The translations under genes were made by a program, and so were the position numbers. From contig NZ_JAQCNO010000048.1 of the NCBI RefSeq assembly GCF_028274965.1, positions 1 to 64,000 on the forward strand: 64,000 nt of DNA, read 5' to 3'. Positions within the stretch are counted from its first letter, which is position 1. The number at the start of each line of letters is the position of its first letter. Below, piece after piece: positions 9,349 through 19,006 of the stretch. The stretch comes from Natronomonas sp. Its GTDB lineage: Archaea; Halobacteriota; Halobacteria; Halobacteriales; Haloarculaceae. The notes beneath the pieces are model-generated. The model had not been told where the DNA came from, searched no databases, and worked only from the letters and a program-made list of their open reading frames with translations.

Positions 9349-10950
9349 TCATCGGTACCGCCCGCGGCGCTCGATCTCTCGCAGTCGCCGGAGCACCGCC
9401 TCGTCTCCGGCCGCGGCGTAGGCGTCCTCGAAGCCCGCTATCAGCGCCGTCGGGTCCGCGGCGGTCCCGGCGAGGGCTCCCTCGAAGACGTGAAGATCCA
9501 TCGCGTAGTCCTCCGTCGCGTCGGTGTGGTACCCGAGCCCGAAGTCGATGAGCCACGTCCGGTCCTCGGAGACGCGGACGTTCCGCGGCGTCGGGTCGCC
9601 GTGGACGAACCCGGCCTCGTGACAGCGCGCGAGGTGTCTGCCGACCGCACCGACCCGTTCGGCCGAGACCGCGTCGCTCAAGTCCGCGTCGCCGACGAGT
9701 TCGAACGTAAGCGTTCCGGCGGGCGGATCGACGTCGAAGACGACCGGCGTCGGGACCCCCAGGCGCCTGGCCGCGCTCGTGAGGCGGGCCTCGGTCCGCG
9801 TCCGGCGCTTCCTGAGTCGTTCGTCGAGTTCCGGGTGGCGGTACGCCTTCGCGTGTCGCCGTTTGAACGCCCGCCCGGCTCCGGCGTCGAGTTCGACCGT
9901 CGCTTCGGCCCCTTGGGTCCGTTCGTCCGCGGGGGCGGGAGAGGCGGTCGTCCGCTCGGAGCGCCACGTCACGTCGACCTCGTCCGGGCGGAAGTCGGGC
10001 CGGACGCCGGAGGCGTCGATCGAAAGCGTGTCACCGGCGTCGTACATCGCCGCGCCGAGGACCGCGATCATGCCGGCGTTGTCCCGGAGGAACTCCGGAT
10101 CGGGGGCGTAAAACGACGCCCCGCGCTCGGCGCACATCGCGTCCAACATCCCCCGCAACCGCTCGTTTTGGCCGACGCCGCCGCCCAACACGAGTTCGTC
10201 GGCGCCGGTCAGCGACAGCGCCCGCTCGGAGACCTCCGCGAGCATCGCGAACACCGTCTCCTCAAGTCCGCGACAGACGTCCTCGATCGGGACCCCGTCG
10301 TCGTAGGCCGCCTTCGCCGCCGAGGTGATCCCCGAAAACGAAAAATCCATGCCCTTGACGACGTAGGGCAACTCGACGTACTCGCCCGCCGTCGCCCGGG
10401 ATTCGATCTTCGGCCCGCCGGGGTGGCTCCAGCCGACGTGTCGCGTGAACTTGTCGAGGGCGTTGCCGACGCCGGTGTCCATCGTCTCGCCGAGCACCCG
10501 GTATCGGCCGTCGTGGTAGCCGAGCACGTGCGCGTTCGCCCCGGAGGCGTTCAAACAGATCGGGGCGTCGAACCCCGACCGGTAGCGGCCGATCTCCAGG
10601 TGGGCGAGCATGTGGTTGACGCCGACGAGTTCGAGGCCGAGGCGGCCGGCCAGGGCGCGCGCGGCGGTCCCGACGATCCGCAGACACGGGCCGAGTCCGG
10701 GGCCTCGGGAGAACGCGACCGCGTCGAGCGCCTCGGCGGCATCGCCATGGGTTGCTTCGATCGTCTCGAGGATCGACCCGATTACGGTCGGGACCGCATC
10801 GCGCATGTGTTCGGCGGCCTCACGGGGATGGATGCCGCCGCTGTCCGGCTGGTAGGCCTCAGAGCGGATCGAAACGTCGCCGGTCGCGCCGTCGAAAACG
10901 GCCGCGCTCGCACACCAGGCCGTCCCCTCGATGCCGAGGACGCGGGTCAC
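9349..10950 (-). CDS. kae1: Bifunctional tRNA t6A synthase Kae1 / Bud32 kinase (KEOPS)
   Basis: N-terminal MTRVLGIEGTAWCASAAVFDG with HMLAHLEIGR; C-terminal Bud32 FVHGDPTPRNVR and LIDFGLG. Confidence 0.95.
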   Translation of the reverse strand: MTRVLGIEGTAWCASAAVFDGATGDVSIRSEAYQPDSGGIHPREAAEHMRDAVPTVIGSILETIEATHGDAAEALDAVAFSRGPGLGPCLRIVGTAARALAGRLGLELVGVNHMLAHLEIGRYRSGFDAPICLNASGANAHVLGYHDGRYRVLGETMDTGVGNALDKFTRHVGWSHPGGPKIESRATAGEYVELPYVVKGMDFSFSGITSAAKAAYDDGVPIEDVCRGLEETVFAMLAEVSERALSLTGADELVLGGGVGQNERLRGMLDAMCAERGASFYAPDPEFLRDNAGMIAVLGAAMYDAGDTLSIDASGVRPDFRPDEVDVTWRSERTTASPAPADERTQGAEATVELDAGAGRAFKRRHAKAYRHPELDERLRKRRTRTEARLTSAARRLGVPTPVVFDVDPPAGTLTFELVGDADLSDAVSAERVGAVGRHLARCHEAGFVHGDPTPRNVRVSEDRTWLIDFGLGYHTDATEDYAMDLHVFEGALAGTAADPTALIAGFEDAYAAAGDEAVLRRLREIERRGRYR

Positions 10951-10953
10951 GGC

Positions 10954-11088
10954 CTACAGGTATTCGGTGTAGCTGCACTGCCCGCAGTGCCGGCGGTCAC
11001 CGTACTCGCCGAGGAACGTATCGCCACAGCGGGGACACTGCTCTCTGTCGGTCGTTCCGTCGTCATCGTAGAGTTCGTACCGGGGCAT
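10954..11088 (-). CDS. rps27ae: 30S ribosomal protein S27ae
   Basis: Hand translation [44 protein letters not shown]; zinc ribbon. Confidence 0.93.
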   Translation of the reverse strand: MPRYELYDDDGTTDREQCPRCGDTFLGEYGDRRHCGQCSYTEYL

Positions 11089-11089
11089 C

Positions 11090-11395
11090 TCAGGCCTCTT
11101 CGGCGTCGGCGTTCTCGGCGGTGATCTTGTTGCGTTCGAGGGCGTGGTCCTGTTCGACCGCCTTGGCGTCCTCGGCGGCCTCGTAGACCTTGGCGTAGCC
11201 GATCGTCTTGCGCATCCCGTACTTCGTGTCGAGTTTGCGGACGACGACCTCCTCGGCGTCCTTGTTCAGTTTCGCCGCGAGCGAGTCCCGGACGGAGAGA
11301 CGCGAGGGCGTCGCCTCCTCGTGTGTCAGTTGGAACCGAACGTCGGTCCGGTGCAGCATCGGGTTCTCCTCTTCGTCGATGAGTTCGATCTCCAT
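11090..11395 (-). CDS. rps24e: 30S ribosomal protein S24e
   Basis: [43 protein letters not shown]...; adjacent to S27ae. Confidence 0.95.
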   Translation of the reverse strand: MEIELIDEEENPMLHRTDVRFQLTHEEATPSRLSVRDSLAAKLNKDAEEVVVRKLDTKYGMRKTIGYAKVYEAAEDAKAVEQDHALERNKITAENADAEEA

Positions 11396-11512
11396 GGTTG
11401 GTTACGTACTCGTTCCCCGGAAACACCTAAAAGGATTTCGAAGCCCTAAACGGTCGAGACCGCCGTTTTTTCGAGAATCGGAGCGTGCGCGTCGGCGCAC
11501 AGCGCGGGCCCG

Positions 11513-12052
11513 CTACGCCGACAGGATCGCGTCGATCCGCTCGGGGTCGCTCTGCATCCGCTCGATGAGGTTCCGACAGCGCGTCCGGCTGTCGGCCCCG
11601 ACCGGGACCGACACCATCCCCTCGTCGGGTTGGCCGTACACGACCGTCCCCCCGTCGGGCGTGGCGAGCACCGCCGGCAGCGACGCGAGGTCCTCCTCGC
11701 CGTCGACGACGATCACGACCGGACCGGCGATCGCCATCGCGCTCGCCATCGCCTCGAGGAGGTCGTCCGTGATCGTCGATTGGGGGTTCGCAACGTCGAT
11801 CCGCTCGTCGAACCCCTCTATCGCCTCCCGGACGCTCCGCTCGACGCGCTCGCGTTTCGTTTTCCCGTCGACGATGGCCACGTCGGGGCGGCGGCCGGCC
11901 CCGATCAGGTGGTAGGTGACGATGTCGCCGACGGCGACGATCGGGTCGCCCGCCGCTTCGAGCAGCGTCTCGGCCGCCGTGTGGATCTCGCCGAGCGGCT
12001 CCTTGAGCTCGCTCCGCATCGACTGGGGGAGCTTGGCGAGTATCGTCGCCAT
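11513..12052 (-). CDS. GTP-dependent dephospho-CoA kinase (DUF359)
   Basis: AVGDIVTYHLIGAGRRPDVAIVDGKTKRERV; conserved position beside Spt4. Confidence 0.88.
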   Translation of the reverse strand: MATILAKLPQSMRSELKEPLGEIHTAAETLLEAAGDPIVAVGDIVTYHLIGAGRRPDVAIVDGKTKRERVERSVREAIEGFDERIDVANPQSTITDDLLEAMASAMAIAGPVVIVVDGEEDLASLPAVLATPDGGTVVYGQPDEGMVSVPVGADSRTRCRNLIERMQSDPERIDAILSA

Positions 12053-12053
12053 C

Positions 12054-12251
12054 TCAGCGGACCTTCAGGGCGTACCGGCCGGACTCGGTGACGCCCATCT
12101 CCTCGGCGATCCGGCTCTCCTCGGGGTGGGCGATGACGACGTAGCCGGCCCAGTCCTCCGTCAGCGAGTTCGACCCACAGACGGGGCACTGTTCGTCGCC
12201 GTCGACCTCGAGGACGCGGTGGCAGTCCCGGCAGACGAGTCGGTCGGCCAT
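12054..12251 (-). CDS. rpoE2: DNA-directed RNA polymerase subunit E'' / Spt4
   Basis: MADRLVCRDCHRVLEVDGDEQCPVCGSNSLTEDWAGYVVIAHPEESRIAEEMG. Confidence 0.95.
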   Translation of the reverse strand: MADRLVCRDCHRVLEVDGDEQCPVCGSNSLTEDWAGYVVIAHPEESRIAEEMGVTESGRYALKVR

Positions 12252-12821
12252 CTAATCACCCGCCTGCGCCTGGCGGCTCTGTCGTTCGTCCTCGAGCCAG
12301 CCGTGCTTGCCGAGCCCCGGCTGTTTCGCGGTCAGCCCGATCTTCGAGTCCCGGGGGTTCCGCTCGTCGATGCTCTTCGTGACGATGCGGGCCCGGACGG
12401 CGTCGCCGACGCTCAACACGCGGTTCGAGTCCCGCGAGGCGAGCTGTTGGTTCTCGCCGTCGAAGGCGAGGTACTCGTCGGAGATCTGCGAGACGTGAAG
12501 GAGTCCGTCGACGGGGCCGATCCCGACGAACGCGCCGAAGTTGACGACCTCGACGACCTCGCCGTCGACGACCTCCTGCATCTGCGGATCGAAGGTGAGC
12601 GCGTCGAACTCGGCCCGGTAGTACACGCCGGGGCGGTTCGGCAACACGGCCCCGTCGCCGATGTCGTGGACCTCGGTCACCGAGATGACGCTACCGACGT
12701 CCTCGTCCATCTGTCCTTCGAGTTTGTCCTGCAACAGCCGCTTGACTAACTCGGGCGATACGTCAGCGAGGTGTCTGGGAGGGACCTCGACCGTATCTCT
12801 GAGTCGAACCCGTTTGTACAT
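12252..12821 (-). CDS. rpoE1: DNA-directed RNA polymerase subunit E' / Rpo7
   Basis: MYKRVRLRDTVEVPPRHL... and C-terminal S1-like domain. Confidence 0.95.
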   Translation of the reverse strand: MYKRVRLRDTVEVPPRHLADVSPELVKRLLQDKLEGQMDEDVGSVISVTEVHDIGDGAVLPNRPGVYYRAEFDALTFDPQMQEVVDGEVVEVVNFGAFVGIGPVDGLLHVSQISDEYLAFDGENQQLASRDSNRVLSVGDAVRARIVTKSIDERNPRDSKIGLTAKQPGLGKHGWLEDERQSRQAQAGD

Positions 12822-12822
12822 G

Positions 12823-13197
12823 TTATGGTTCAGTGATCTCGAATTTGGTTTGCCCGCGTAAACAGATTACGGGAACGTCCGCCTCGAGCAGCCGTCGCCG
12901 GAGCGGGCGGTCGCTCGTGACCGCGTACTCGCTCCGGTGGCCGATCTCGAGGACCGCGTCGTCGGCGTACGACGACTCGTGATCGACGCGGGCGCACTCC
13001 CGGCGCGCGAGGTCGCGCCCGACGCTCGCGGCGGTCGCCTCCTCGCCGGCGCCGGCCGCGAGGCGGTCGAGTTCCTCCAGTACGGCCCTCGGGACGACCG
13101 GGGCGTGCGCTCCGAGGAGCCGATCGAGTTCCTCGAAGGTCCGCACGCCGGCCTCGACCGGCGCCATCAGCGCGTTCGTGTCGAGTACCACGCGCAT
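12823..13197 (-). CDS. PIN domain nuclease-like protein
   Basis: MRVVLDTNALMAPVEAGVRTFEELDRLLG...TSDRPLRRRL. Confidence 0.88.
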   Translation of the reverse strand: MRVVLDTNALMAPVEAGVRTFEELDRLLGAHAPVVPRAVLEELDRLAAGAGEEATAASVGRDLARRECARVDHESSYADDAVLEIGHRSEYAVTSDRPLRRRLLEADVPVICLRGQTKFEITEP

Positions 13198-13202
13198 CGC
13201 CG

Positions 13203-14432
13203 TCACCGGAGCGTTCCGATCCCGATGAGCCGCCAGCGCGCGCCGACGCGGCGGTTGATAGCGATCTTCGCGCCGGCCGCCGCGCAGACGGGGCGTTTCA
13301 GCTGTACCTCGCACTCCTCGTCGCGGGCGCTCGTTACCGACCCGACGGTCGTCGCCGTGCCGACGGTCAACATCAGCGGTTCGCCCGTGCTTATCGGTTC
13401 GATCTCGTCGGTCTCCTCGCCGACGACCCGATCGAGGAGTTCGACGTCCATCGTGAATCGCTCGAGGGTCGGCGGGAGCGACCCCGGCGGGCCGGCGACC
13501 TGACCGGCGAGGGCGTCGCCCTTCGTCATCGATGGATCGAGGCCGGTTCCGACGCCCAACAGTCCGCCGGGCGTGACCTCATCGACGAACTCGCCGCCGG
13601 CCTGCAGCGACCGGATCGTCGTCTCGACGGGGCGGTACTCCGAACTGCCGCCCTCCTCGATCTCGCGGCCGGGTTTGATCTCGACGTCGTCGTCGACGGC
13701 GAGTTTCCCCTGCGTGAGCGATCCGCCGAGAACGCCGCCGGTCAGGTCCTCGTGGGTCGTGCCTGGGCGGTTGATGTCGAACGAGCGGGCGACCTGCATC
13801 CGCGCGTCCGTCCCGGAGTCGCGCTCCGGCGTCGGGATCTCCGATTCGATCGTTCCGATCAGGAGGTCGGTGTTCACGTCCTGTTGGGCGGAGATGGGGA
13901 CGATCGGGGCCGACTCGGCGACCGTGCCCTCGACGAAGGACTCGATCTGTTCGTGGTTTCGGACGGCCTGTTCGCGGTCGACGAGATCGATCTTGTTCTG
14001 GGCGATGACGATGTTTTCGATCCCGATGATGTCGAGCGCCATCAGGTGTTCCTCGGTCTGTGCGCGGGGGACGGGCTCGTTGGCGGCGATGACCAACACC
14101 GCGCCGTCCATGATCGCCGCGCCCGAGAGCATCGTCGCCATCAGCGTCTCGTGGCCCGGCGCGTCGACGAACGACACCGTCCGGAGGGGTTCGCTCTCGG
14201 AGCCGTCGGGACAGGTCTCCTCGACAGTGTACCGCTCGGGTTCGTCGAGGCCCGGACACTCCCGGAACGTCGCGTCGGCGTAGCCGAGGCGAATGGAGAT
14301 CCCGCGTTTCATCTCCTCGGAGTGCTGGTCGGTCCACTCCCCCGAGAGCGCCTCGACGAGGGTCGTCTTCCCGTGGTCGACGTGGCCGACCAGCCCGATG
14401 TTCACCTCCGGTTGTCGGTGTTTCCGCGTCAT
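13203..14432 (-). CDS. eif2g: Translation initiation factor IF-2 subunit gamma
   Basis: [71 protein letters not shown]. Confidence 0.97.
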   Translation of the reverse strand: MTRKHRQPEVNIGLVGHVDHGKTTLVEALSGEWTDQHSEEMKRGISIRLGYADATFRECPGLDEPERYTVEETCPDGSESEPLRTVSFVDAPGHETLMATMLSGAAIMDGAVLVIAANEPVPRAQTEEHLMALDIIGIENIVIAQNKIDLVDREQAVRNHEQIESFVEGTVAESAPIVPISAQQDVNTDLLIGTIESEIPTPERDSGTDARMQVARSFDINRPGTTHEDLTGGVLGGSLTQGKLAVDDDVEIKPGREIEEGGSSEYRPVETTIRSLQAGGEFVDEVTPGGLLGVGTGLDPSMTKGDALAGQVAGPPGSLPPTLERFTMDVELLDRVVGEETDEIEPISTGEPLMLTVGTATTVGSVTSARDEECEVQLKRPVCAAAGAKIAINRRVGARWRLIGIGTLR

Positions 14433-14661
14433 TTAGTAACGACGTGAACATCCGCTCCTGCGATTGATAAACCTACTGTTCCGCGGTTCGACCGCCGTTC
14501 GGCCTCGATGTCCTCCGATCGGGGGTCGAAGGGGGCGCCGAACGAACGGGGCCGGTGACGCACGCGCGCCGGGACGCTCGGGGTGGTGTCAGAGGGTCGC
14601 GTTCGATCGGCGAAGCAAAAAGGGGACGAGACGAAACCGAACGGAACGGGCGATCGGGTCG

Positions 14662-14844
14662 CTACGCGCCGAGTTCGACGACGAAGTCCGACTGCACCCA
14701 CATGTCCGGGTCCTCCCGGTCGTAGATGACGACCTCGCCGTTGTCGAGCGAGAGGTGGGCGTACCGCTCGGAGTCGAGCGGCGTTTCCGGTGGTTCGACC
14801 GACGATGGGATCGATTCGTCCGTGTCGGAGGGTGCGCTACTCAT
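14662..14844 (-). CDS. Small uncharacterised haloarchaeal protein
   Basis: MSSAPSDTDESIPSSVEPPETPLDSERYAHLSLDNGEVVIYDREDPDMWVQSDFVVELGA; TATA-like CTTATACC upstream. Confidence 0.75.
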   Translation of the reverse strand: MSSAPSDTDESIPSSVEPPETPLDSERYAHLSLDNGEVVIYDREDPDMWVQSDFVVELGA

Positions 14845-14893
14845 TAGCATATGTCTGCAGGCGATCACCGGGTATAAGCGTTCGGCCCGGGGT

Positions 14894-14929
14894 GTGTTAA
14901 CACTACATTGTGTATTATGCCATTAATAC
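14894..14929. promoter_or_regulatory. Two adjacent inverted repeats in an AT-rich divergent intergenic region
   Basis: GTGTTAACAC (14894-14903) and GTATTA-tgccat-TAATAC (14912-14929). Confidence 0.5.
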
Positions 14930-15059
14930 GCCTTCCCGGGCGGCGCCGGTACCGCTCCGGAGGACACGGAGGCCTTGAGGCGGGCTCGGATCCGTTCTCC
15001 GGGCGCCGGAGGCCGGGCGCAGGCTCAACTTTTTTGAACGGTTCGCCCCTACGGGAAAC

Positions 15060-15446
15060 ATGGGCAAATTCGCCTTTCTCATCAACTCCCCGCCGGGCAA
15101 CCCCGGACCGGTCGCAAACAACTTAGAGTACGCCCGCGACCTCGACGACGCCGGACACGACGTGGTCGTGTTCTTCGACGGGCAGGGCACGCAGTGGATC
15201 CCCGAAGCCGAGGACAACCCCGACGGCGTGGTGCACGACTACTACGCGGAGGCCAAGGATCGGGGCCTCATCGACGGGGCCTGCGGGTACTGCGCGAGCT
15301 TCTTCGAGATCGACGACGACATCGAGGCCGCCGGAGTCGCCCTCGACGGCGGCGACGAGCCCGGCGCGGAGGGTCCCGGCGACCACCACGGGCCCGACGT
15401 CGCCGGGCTCGTCGCCCAGGGGTACGAGCTGATAAACGTCGGGTAG
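15060..15446 (+). CDS. DsrE family protein
   Basis: MGKFAFLINSPPGNPGPVANNLEYARDLDDAGHDVVVFFDGQGT...GACGYCASFF. Confidence 0.85.
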   Translation: MGKFAFLINSPPGNPGPVANNLEYARDLDDAGHDVVVFFDGQGTQWIPEAEDNPDGVVHDYYAEAKDRGLIDGACGYCASFFEIDDDIEAAGVALDGGDEPGAEGPGDHHGPDVAGLVAQGYELINVG

Positions 15447-15601
15447 GACCCCGTTTCGACACCGGTGCGTCCGCGTGCGCACCTTCTGTCCGGCCGGCAG
15501 AAAGCGATCGCCCGACAGAGAGCGATCGCCGCGGGCGTCCCCGGGCGCCTCCGGCCGGGCGAGGGTCAACGTTGATAGGGCCGCCGGCCGATCACCCCGG
15601 T

Positions 15602-16030
15602 ATGTCCGACCCGACGATCTTCGAGCGGATCATCGACGGCGAGATCCCCGCAGAGATCATCCGCGAGACCGACGACGTGATCGCCTTTCTGGACGCGAAC
15701 CCGCTGGCGCCGGGGCATACGCTCGTCGTGCCCAAGGAGGCCCACGAGCGACTGCGGGACGTCCCGCCGGCGCTGTCGGGCGAGGTGTTCGGCGTCGTCC
15801 GGGACCTCGCACCGGCGATCGAGGACGCCGTCGAGGCCGACGCGACCACGGTGGGGATCAACGACGGCCGGGCGGCCGGCCAGGAGATCGAACACCTCCA
15901 CGTCCACATCGTCCCGCGGTTCGACGGCGACGGCGGCGGGTCGCTGCACTCGGTGATGGGCGCCGCCGGGGGCGTCGACGACCCCGACCTCGGCGGGATC
16001 GCCGACGACATCGCCGCGGCGCTGGAGTGA
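15602..16030 (+). CDS. HIT family protein
   Basis: IFERIIDGEIPAEIIRETDDVIAFLDANPLAPGHTLVVPKEAHE...EIEHLHVHIVPRF; HxHxH motif. Confidence 0.93.
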   Translation: MSDPTIFERIIDGEIPAEIIRETDDVIAFLDANPLAPGHTLVVPKEAHERLRDVPPALSGEVFGVVRDLAPAIEDAVEADATTVGINDGRAAGQEIEHLHVHIVPRFDGDGGGSLHSVMGAAGGVDDPDLGGIADDIAAALE

Positions 16031-16093
16031 GTCGCCGGGGACGTTCCCCCGCGAAGCGGCACCCTTTTGTCCGCACCCGAGCGACCCGATCGT

Positions 16094-16804
16094 ATGTCAG
16101 AGACGGTCGCGTTCGTCGGCGCGGTCGGCGGCGGGGGCACGACCCGGCTGACGCTCGCGTGTGCGGAGTTGCTTGCGCGCAGCGGCCGCGACGTTGCGGT
16201 CCTCGACGCCGCCTACGGGACACAGGGGCTCGCCGACCGGGTGTCGGGCCGGATCGATCCGGACATGACGCGGCTGTGCGTGGACGACACGCCGCTCGAA
16301 TCCGGCCTCATCGAGCGGTCGGTGACGGCCGACAGCGGCGGTCGACTCGCGGTCTGTCCGGCTCGCGCGCCGTTTTGCCGCGTTGCGGAGGCAAAGGCCC
16401 CCGAGGCCGCCGAGCGGTTCGGGGCGCGGATCGACGAGGCGGCGCGGCGGTTCGGGTACGTCCTGATCGATACGCCGCCCATCGCGGCCAACCAGGCGGT
16501 CGCGGCCGCCGCGGGCGCGGATCTCGTCGCGGTCGTCTGTGACGGCGCTCGGGCGGCGTCGGCCGTCCCCCGAACGATCGACCGGCTGGCCGACATCGGG
16601 GTCGACGAGTCCGTGACGGTCCTCACGCGTACGACGGGACACCCCGATGCCGACGTGACCGTTCCGGATCTCGGGGAGGAGCCGCCGGTCGTCGGCGGCG
16701 AGACGGGTCGGAACGCCGTCCGCGACGTGGTCGAGACGACGGTGGGCGTCTCGATCGAACGCGAGTCGACAGAGGGGATCCTCCCGGACGTCCCGTTCAG
16801 ATAA
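16094..16804 (+). CDS. MinD/ParA-like SIMIBI P-loop protein with degenerate P-loop
   Basis: MSETVAFVGAVGGGGTTRLTLACAELLA; FGYVLIDTPPIAANQAVAAAAGADLVAVVCDG. Confidence 0.85.
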   Translation: MSETVAFVGAVGGGGTTRLTLACAELLARSGRDVAVLDAAYGTQGLADRVSGRIDPDMTRLCVDDTPLESGLIERSVTADSGGRLAVCPARAPFCRVAEAKAPEAAERFGARIDEAARRFGYVLIDTPPIAANQAVAAAAGADLVAVVCDGARAASAVPRTIDRLADIGVDESVTVLTRTTGHPDADVTVPDLGEEPPVVGGETGRNAVRDVVETTVGVSIERESTEGILPDVPFR

Positions 16805-17294
16805 GCCCGTCGAGGCCGTCCCTGGCGTCGGCCAGCGGGTCCTCGTCGTCCGGAACCGACGCCGTCTCCGCGACGGCCGTCTCCGCGCCGTCGATCGGAT
16901 CGTGCGTCCTGACGTACACCGCGAGGGCGAACTCCGTCTCGCCGAGTCCCGAGAGCGTCCGCGCCTCCGTTCTCGGGAGTTCGCCGGCGAGAAAGTCGTC
17001 TACGACCCGGGCGGCCGTCGGTGTGAGCGGATCGATCGGTTCGCCGAGCAAAAACAGCGTCTTCGCCGCCGTCGTCTCGGGGACCGACGCGACCGCGGCC
17101 GCGCGACCGACGGACGCGCCCTCGACGTACGCCTCGAAAAGCGTCGCCGCGGCGTCCGGCGAACAGGGCAGTCGCTCGTCGAAGGGTTCGAGTCGGTCGG
17201 CGAGCGGTGTTCCCGTCTCGTCCGCGGTGGCGACCCCGCGTTCGCGCTGTTCGGCGGTCACCTCGATGCCCGCTGCGATCTCCGAGAGCGCCAT
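16797..17294 (-). CDS. Uncharacterised haloarchaeal protein
   Basis: 165 aa; TATA-like TTTATAAA about 25 nt upstream of ATG; 8-nt convergent overlap with the MinD-like gene. Confidence 0.75.
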   Translation of the reverse strand: MALSEIAAGIEVTAEQRERGVATADETGTPLADRLEPFDERLPCSPDAAATLFEAYVEGASVGRAAAVASVPETTAAKTLFLLGEPIDPLTPTAARVVDDFLAGELPRTEARTLSGLGETEFALAVYVRTHDPIDGAETAVAETASVPDDEDPLADARDGLDGLI

Positions 17295-17365
17295 GCCGTG
17301 GGCTGCGTCCCCGTGGTTTATAAAATCTTTCTCGACGCGAAAAATACCGGACGAGAACGGACTCG

Positions 17366-17388
17366 AGCGTACCGGTTACCGGTACGCT
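17366..17388. promoter_or_regulatory. 23-bp palindrome AGCGTACCGGT-T-ACCGGTACGCT between TFB and divergent gene
   Basis: Perfect 11-bp arms with 1-nt spacer in a 170-bp divergent intergenic region. Confidence 0.75.
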
Positions 17389-17464
17389 TCGGGCCGCGTT
17401 TCGCCTGCGCTCTCCCCGTTTCCGTTCCGCCTTCAAGTACCATCGAGGCGAAGTTTCGCACGTG

Positions 17465-18328
17465 ATGAGCACGACGACACAGCGGGTCTGCCCCGAGTGC
17501 GGTGGCCGTCTGAAACGTACCGGCGTCGAAACCGTCTGTGACGAGTGCGGGCTCGTGGTCGCGGAGGACGAGCTCGATCGCGGCCCCGAGTGGCGCTCGT
17601 TTGCCGACGACCGGAACGATCCCGAGCGCTGCGGCGCGCCGCTTACCCGGTCGCGTCACGACCGCGGGCTCTCGACTGAGATCGGCCGTTCGACGCGTCT
17701 CACGGGGCGCAAGCGCCGGCAGGTCGCCCGCATGCGCCGACAGCACAGCCGGGCGCAGATCGGCTCGAAGCGGGAGCGAAACCAGGTGCACGGCTTCACC
17801 GAGATCCGGCGGCTGACCGGGCAGCTCGAGCTCCCGGACGACCTCCGGGAGCGGGCCTGCGTCCTCTTCGAGTCCGCACAGACCGAGGACCTCCTCCGGG
17901 GGCGCTGTATCGAGGGGTTCGCCGCGGCGGCGGTGTACGCGGTCTGTCGGACCGTCTCCGTCTCGCGCACGCTCGGGGAGATCGTCGCCGTTGCGAGCGC
18001 CGACGAGGACGAACTGAAGGTCGCATACGGCGCGTTGAACCGCGAGTTGGGGCTACAGATCGGGCCGATCGCCCCCGCGGAGTACCTCGCGCGCTTCGCC
18101 TCGGAGCTGGACGTCCCGAACGCGATCGAGCGCCGCGCGAGACGGCTCGCGACCGACGCCCACGAGTCCGGGACGACGGTCGGACGGAACCCAAGCGGCG
18201 TCGCTGCCGCGTGTCTCTACACCGCCGCTCGCAGCGCCGGGCACGAACTCACACAGCAGGCCGCGGCGGATGTCGCCGACGTCTCCGCCGTCACGGTGCG
18301 GAACACCTACCAGGACCTCCGGGACTGA
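17465..18328 (+). CDS. tfb: Transcription initiation factor IIB (TFB) paralog
   Basis: Zn ribbon CPECGGRLKRTGVETVCDECGLVVAEDELDRGPEWRSF plus two cyclin-like repeats. Confidence 0.93.
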   Translation: MSTTTQRVCPECGGRLKRTGVETVCDECGLVVAEDELDRGPEWRSFADDRNDPERCGAPLTRSRHDRGLSTEIGRSTRLTGRKRRQVARMRRQHSRAQIGSKRERNQVHGFTEIRRLTGQLELPDDLRERACVLFESAQTEDLLRGRCIEGFAAAAVYAVCRTVSVSRTLGEIVAVASADEDELKVAYGALNRELGLQIGPIAPAEYLARFASELDVPNAIERRARRLATDAHESGTTVGRNPSGVAAACLYTAARSAGHELTQQAAADVADVSAVTVRNTYQDLRD

Positions 18329-18376
18329 TCGGCGGGCGCCGTTGTGCTCCGGCGGGCGGTCGCGACGGTTCGGCGG

Positions 18377-18940
18377 CTACGAGCGATCGCCCTCGGCGCC
18401 GTCCTCCGCGAGGGTCACGAACGCGCTCGTCGGCACGTCGACGGCGTCGAGTCGCTCGCACAGCCCGTCCGGAACGGTCGAGAGCCGGGCCGCGATCCGC
18501 CGGTCCCGATCGATCTCCCCGGCGAGCGTCTCGACCGCCGAAAGCCCCCCGACGGCGGCGACGGCGTCGGCGGCGGCCGTCAGGTCCTCGGCGTCGGCCA
18601 GCGTCTCGGCGGTCTCGAGGCGGCGCTCCATCCGCCCGAGCCAGGCCTCGACCGCCGACGGGCGGTCCGTCGGGCGGCGCTCGCTGTGGACGATCCGGAT
18701 CGGGGCGCGATCGACGACGGCGGGGGTCGCAAACCCGATTGGCGTCGATCCGGCGGCTGCCTCGAGTGTCACGCTACCGTCGTCCCACTCGCCGACCACG
18801 GTGCCGTCGACCCGCGGCGGCCAGACGGTGCCGTCGACGTCGGTTTCGAGGCGAACCGAGCACGGGCGGTCGGATTCGAGGACGGCCTCGACGAACGTCA
18901 CCGGGTCGCTCCGGACGGTTTCGATGGACAGGTTCGGCAC
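18377..18940 (-). CDS. Uncharacterised haloarchaeal protein in mcm neighbourhood
   Basis: Likely GTG start, MPNLSIETVRSDPVTFVEAVLESDRPCSVRLETDVDGTVWPP... Confidence 0.7.
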   Translation of the reverse strand: MPNLSIETVRSDPVTFVEAVLESDRPCSVRLETDVDGTVWPPRVDGTVVGEWDDGSVTLEAAAGSTPIGFATPAVVDRAPIRIVHSERRPTDRPSAVEAWLGRMERRLETAETLADAEDLTAAADAVAAVGGLSAVETLAGEIDRDRRIAARLSTVPDGLCERLDAVDVPTSAFVTLAEDGAEGDRS

Positions 18941-19006
18941 GCGGTGTGTGCCCGCCCGATCGATTATAAACAGGCGGTCGGGTGGCGGCCGAGTGACGGC
19001 GGGCGA

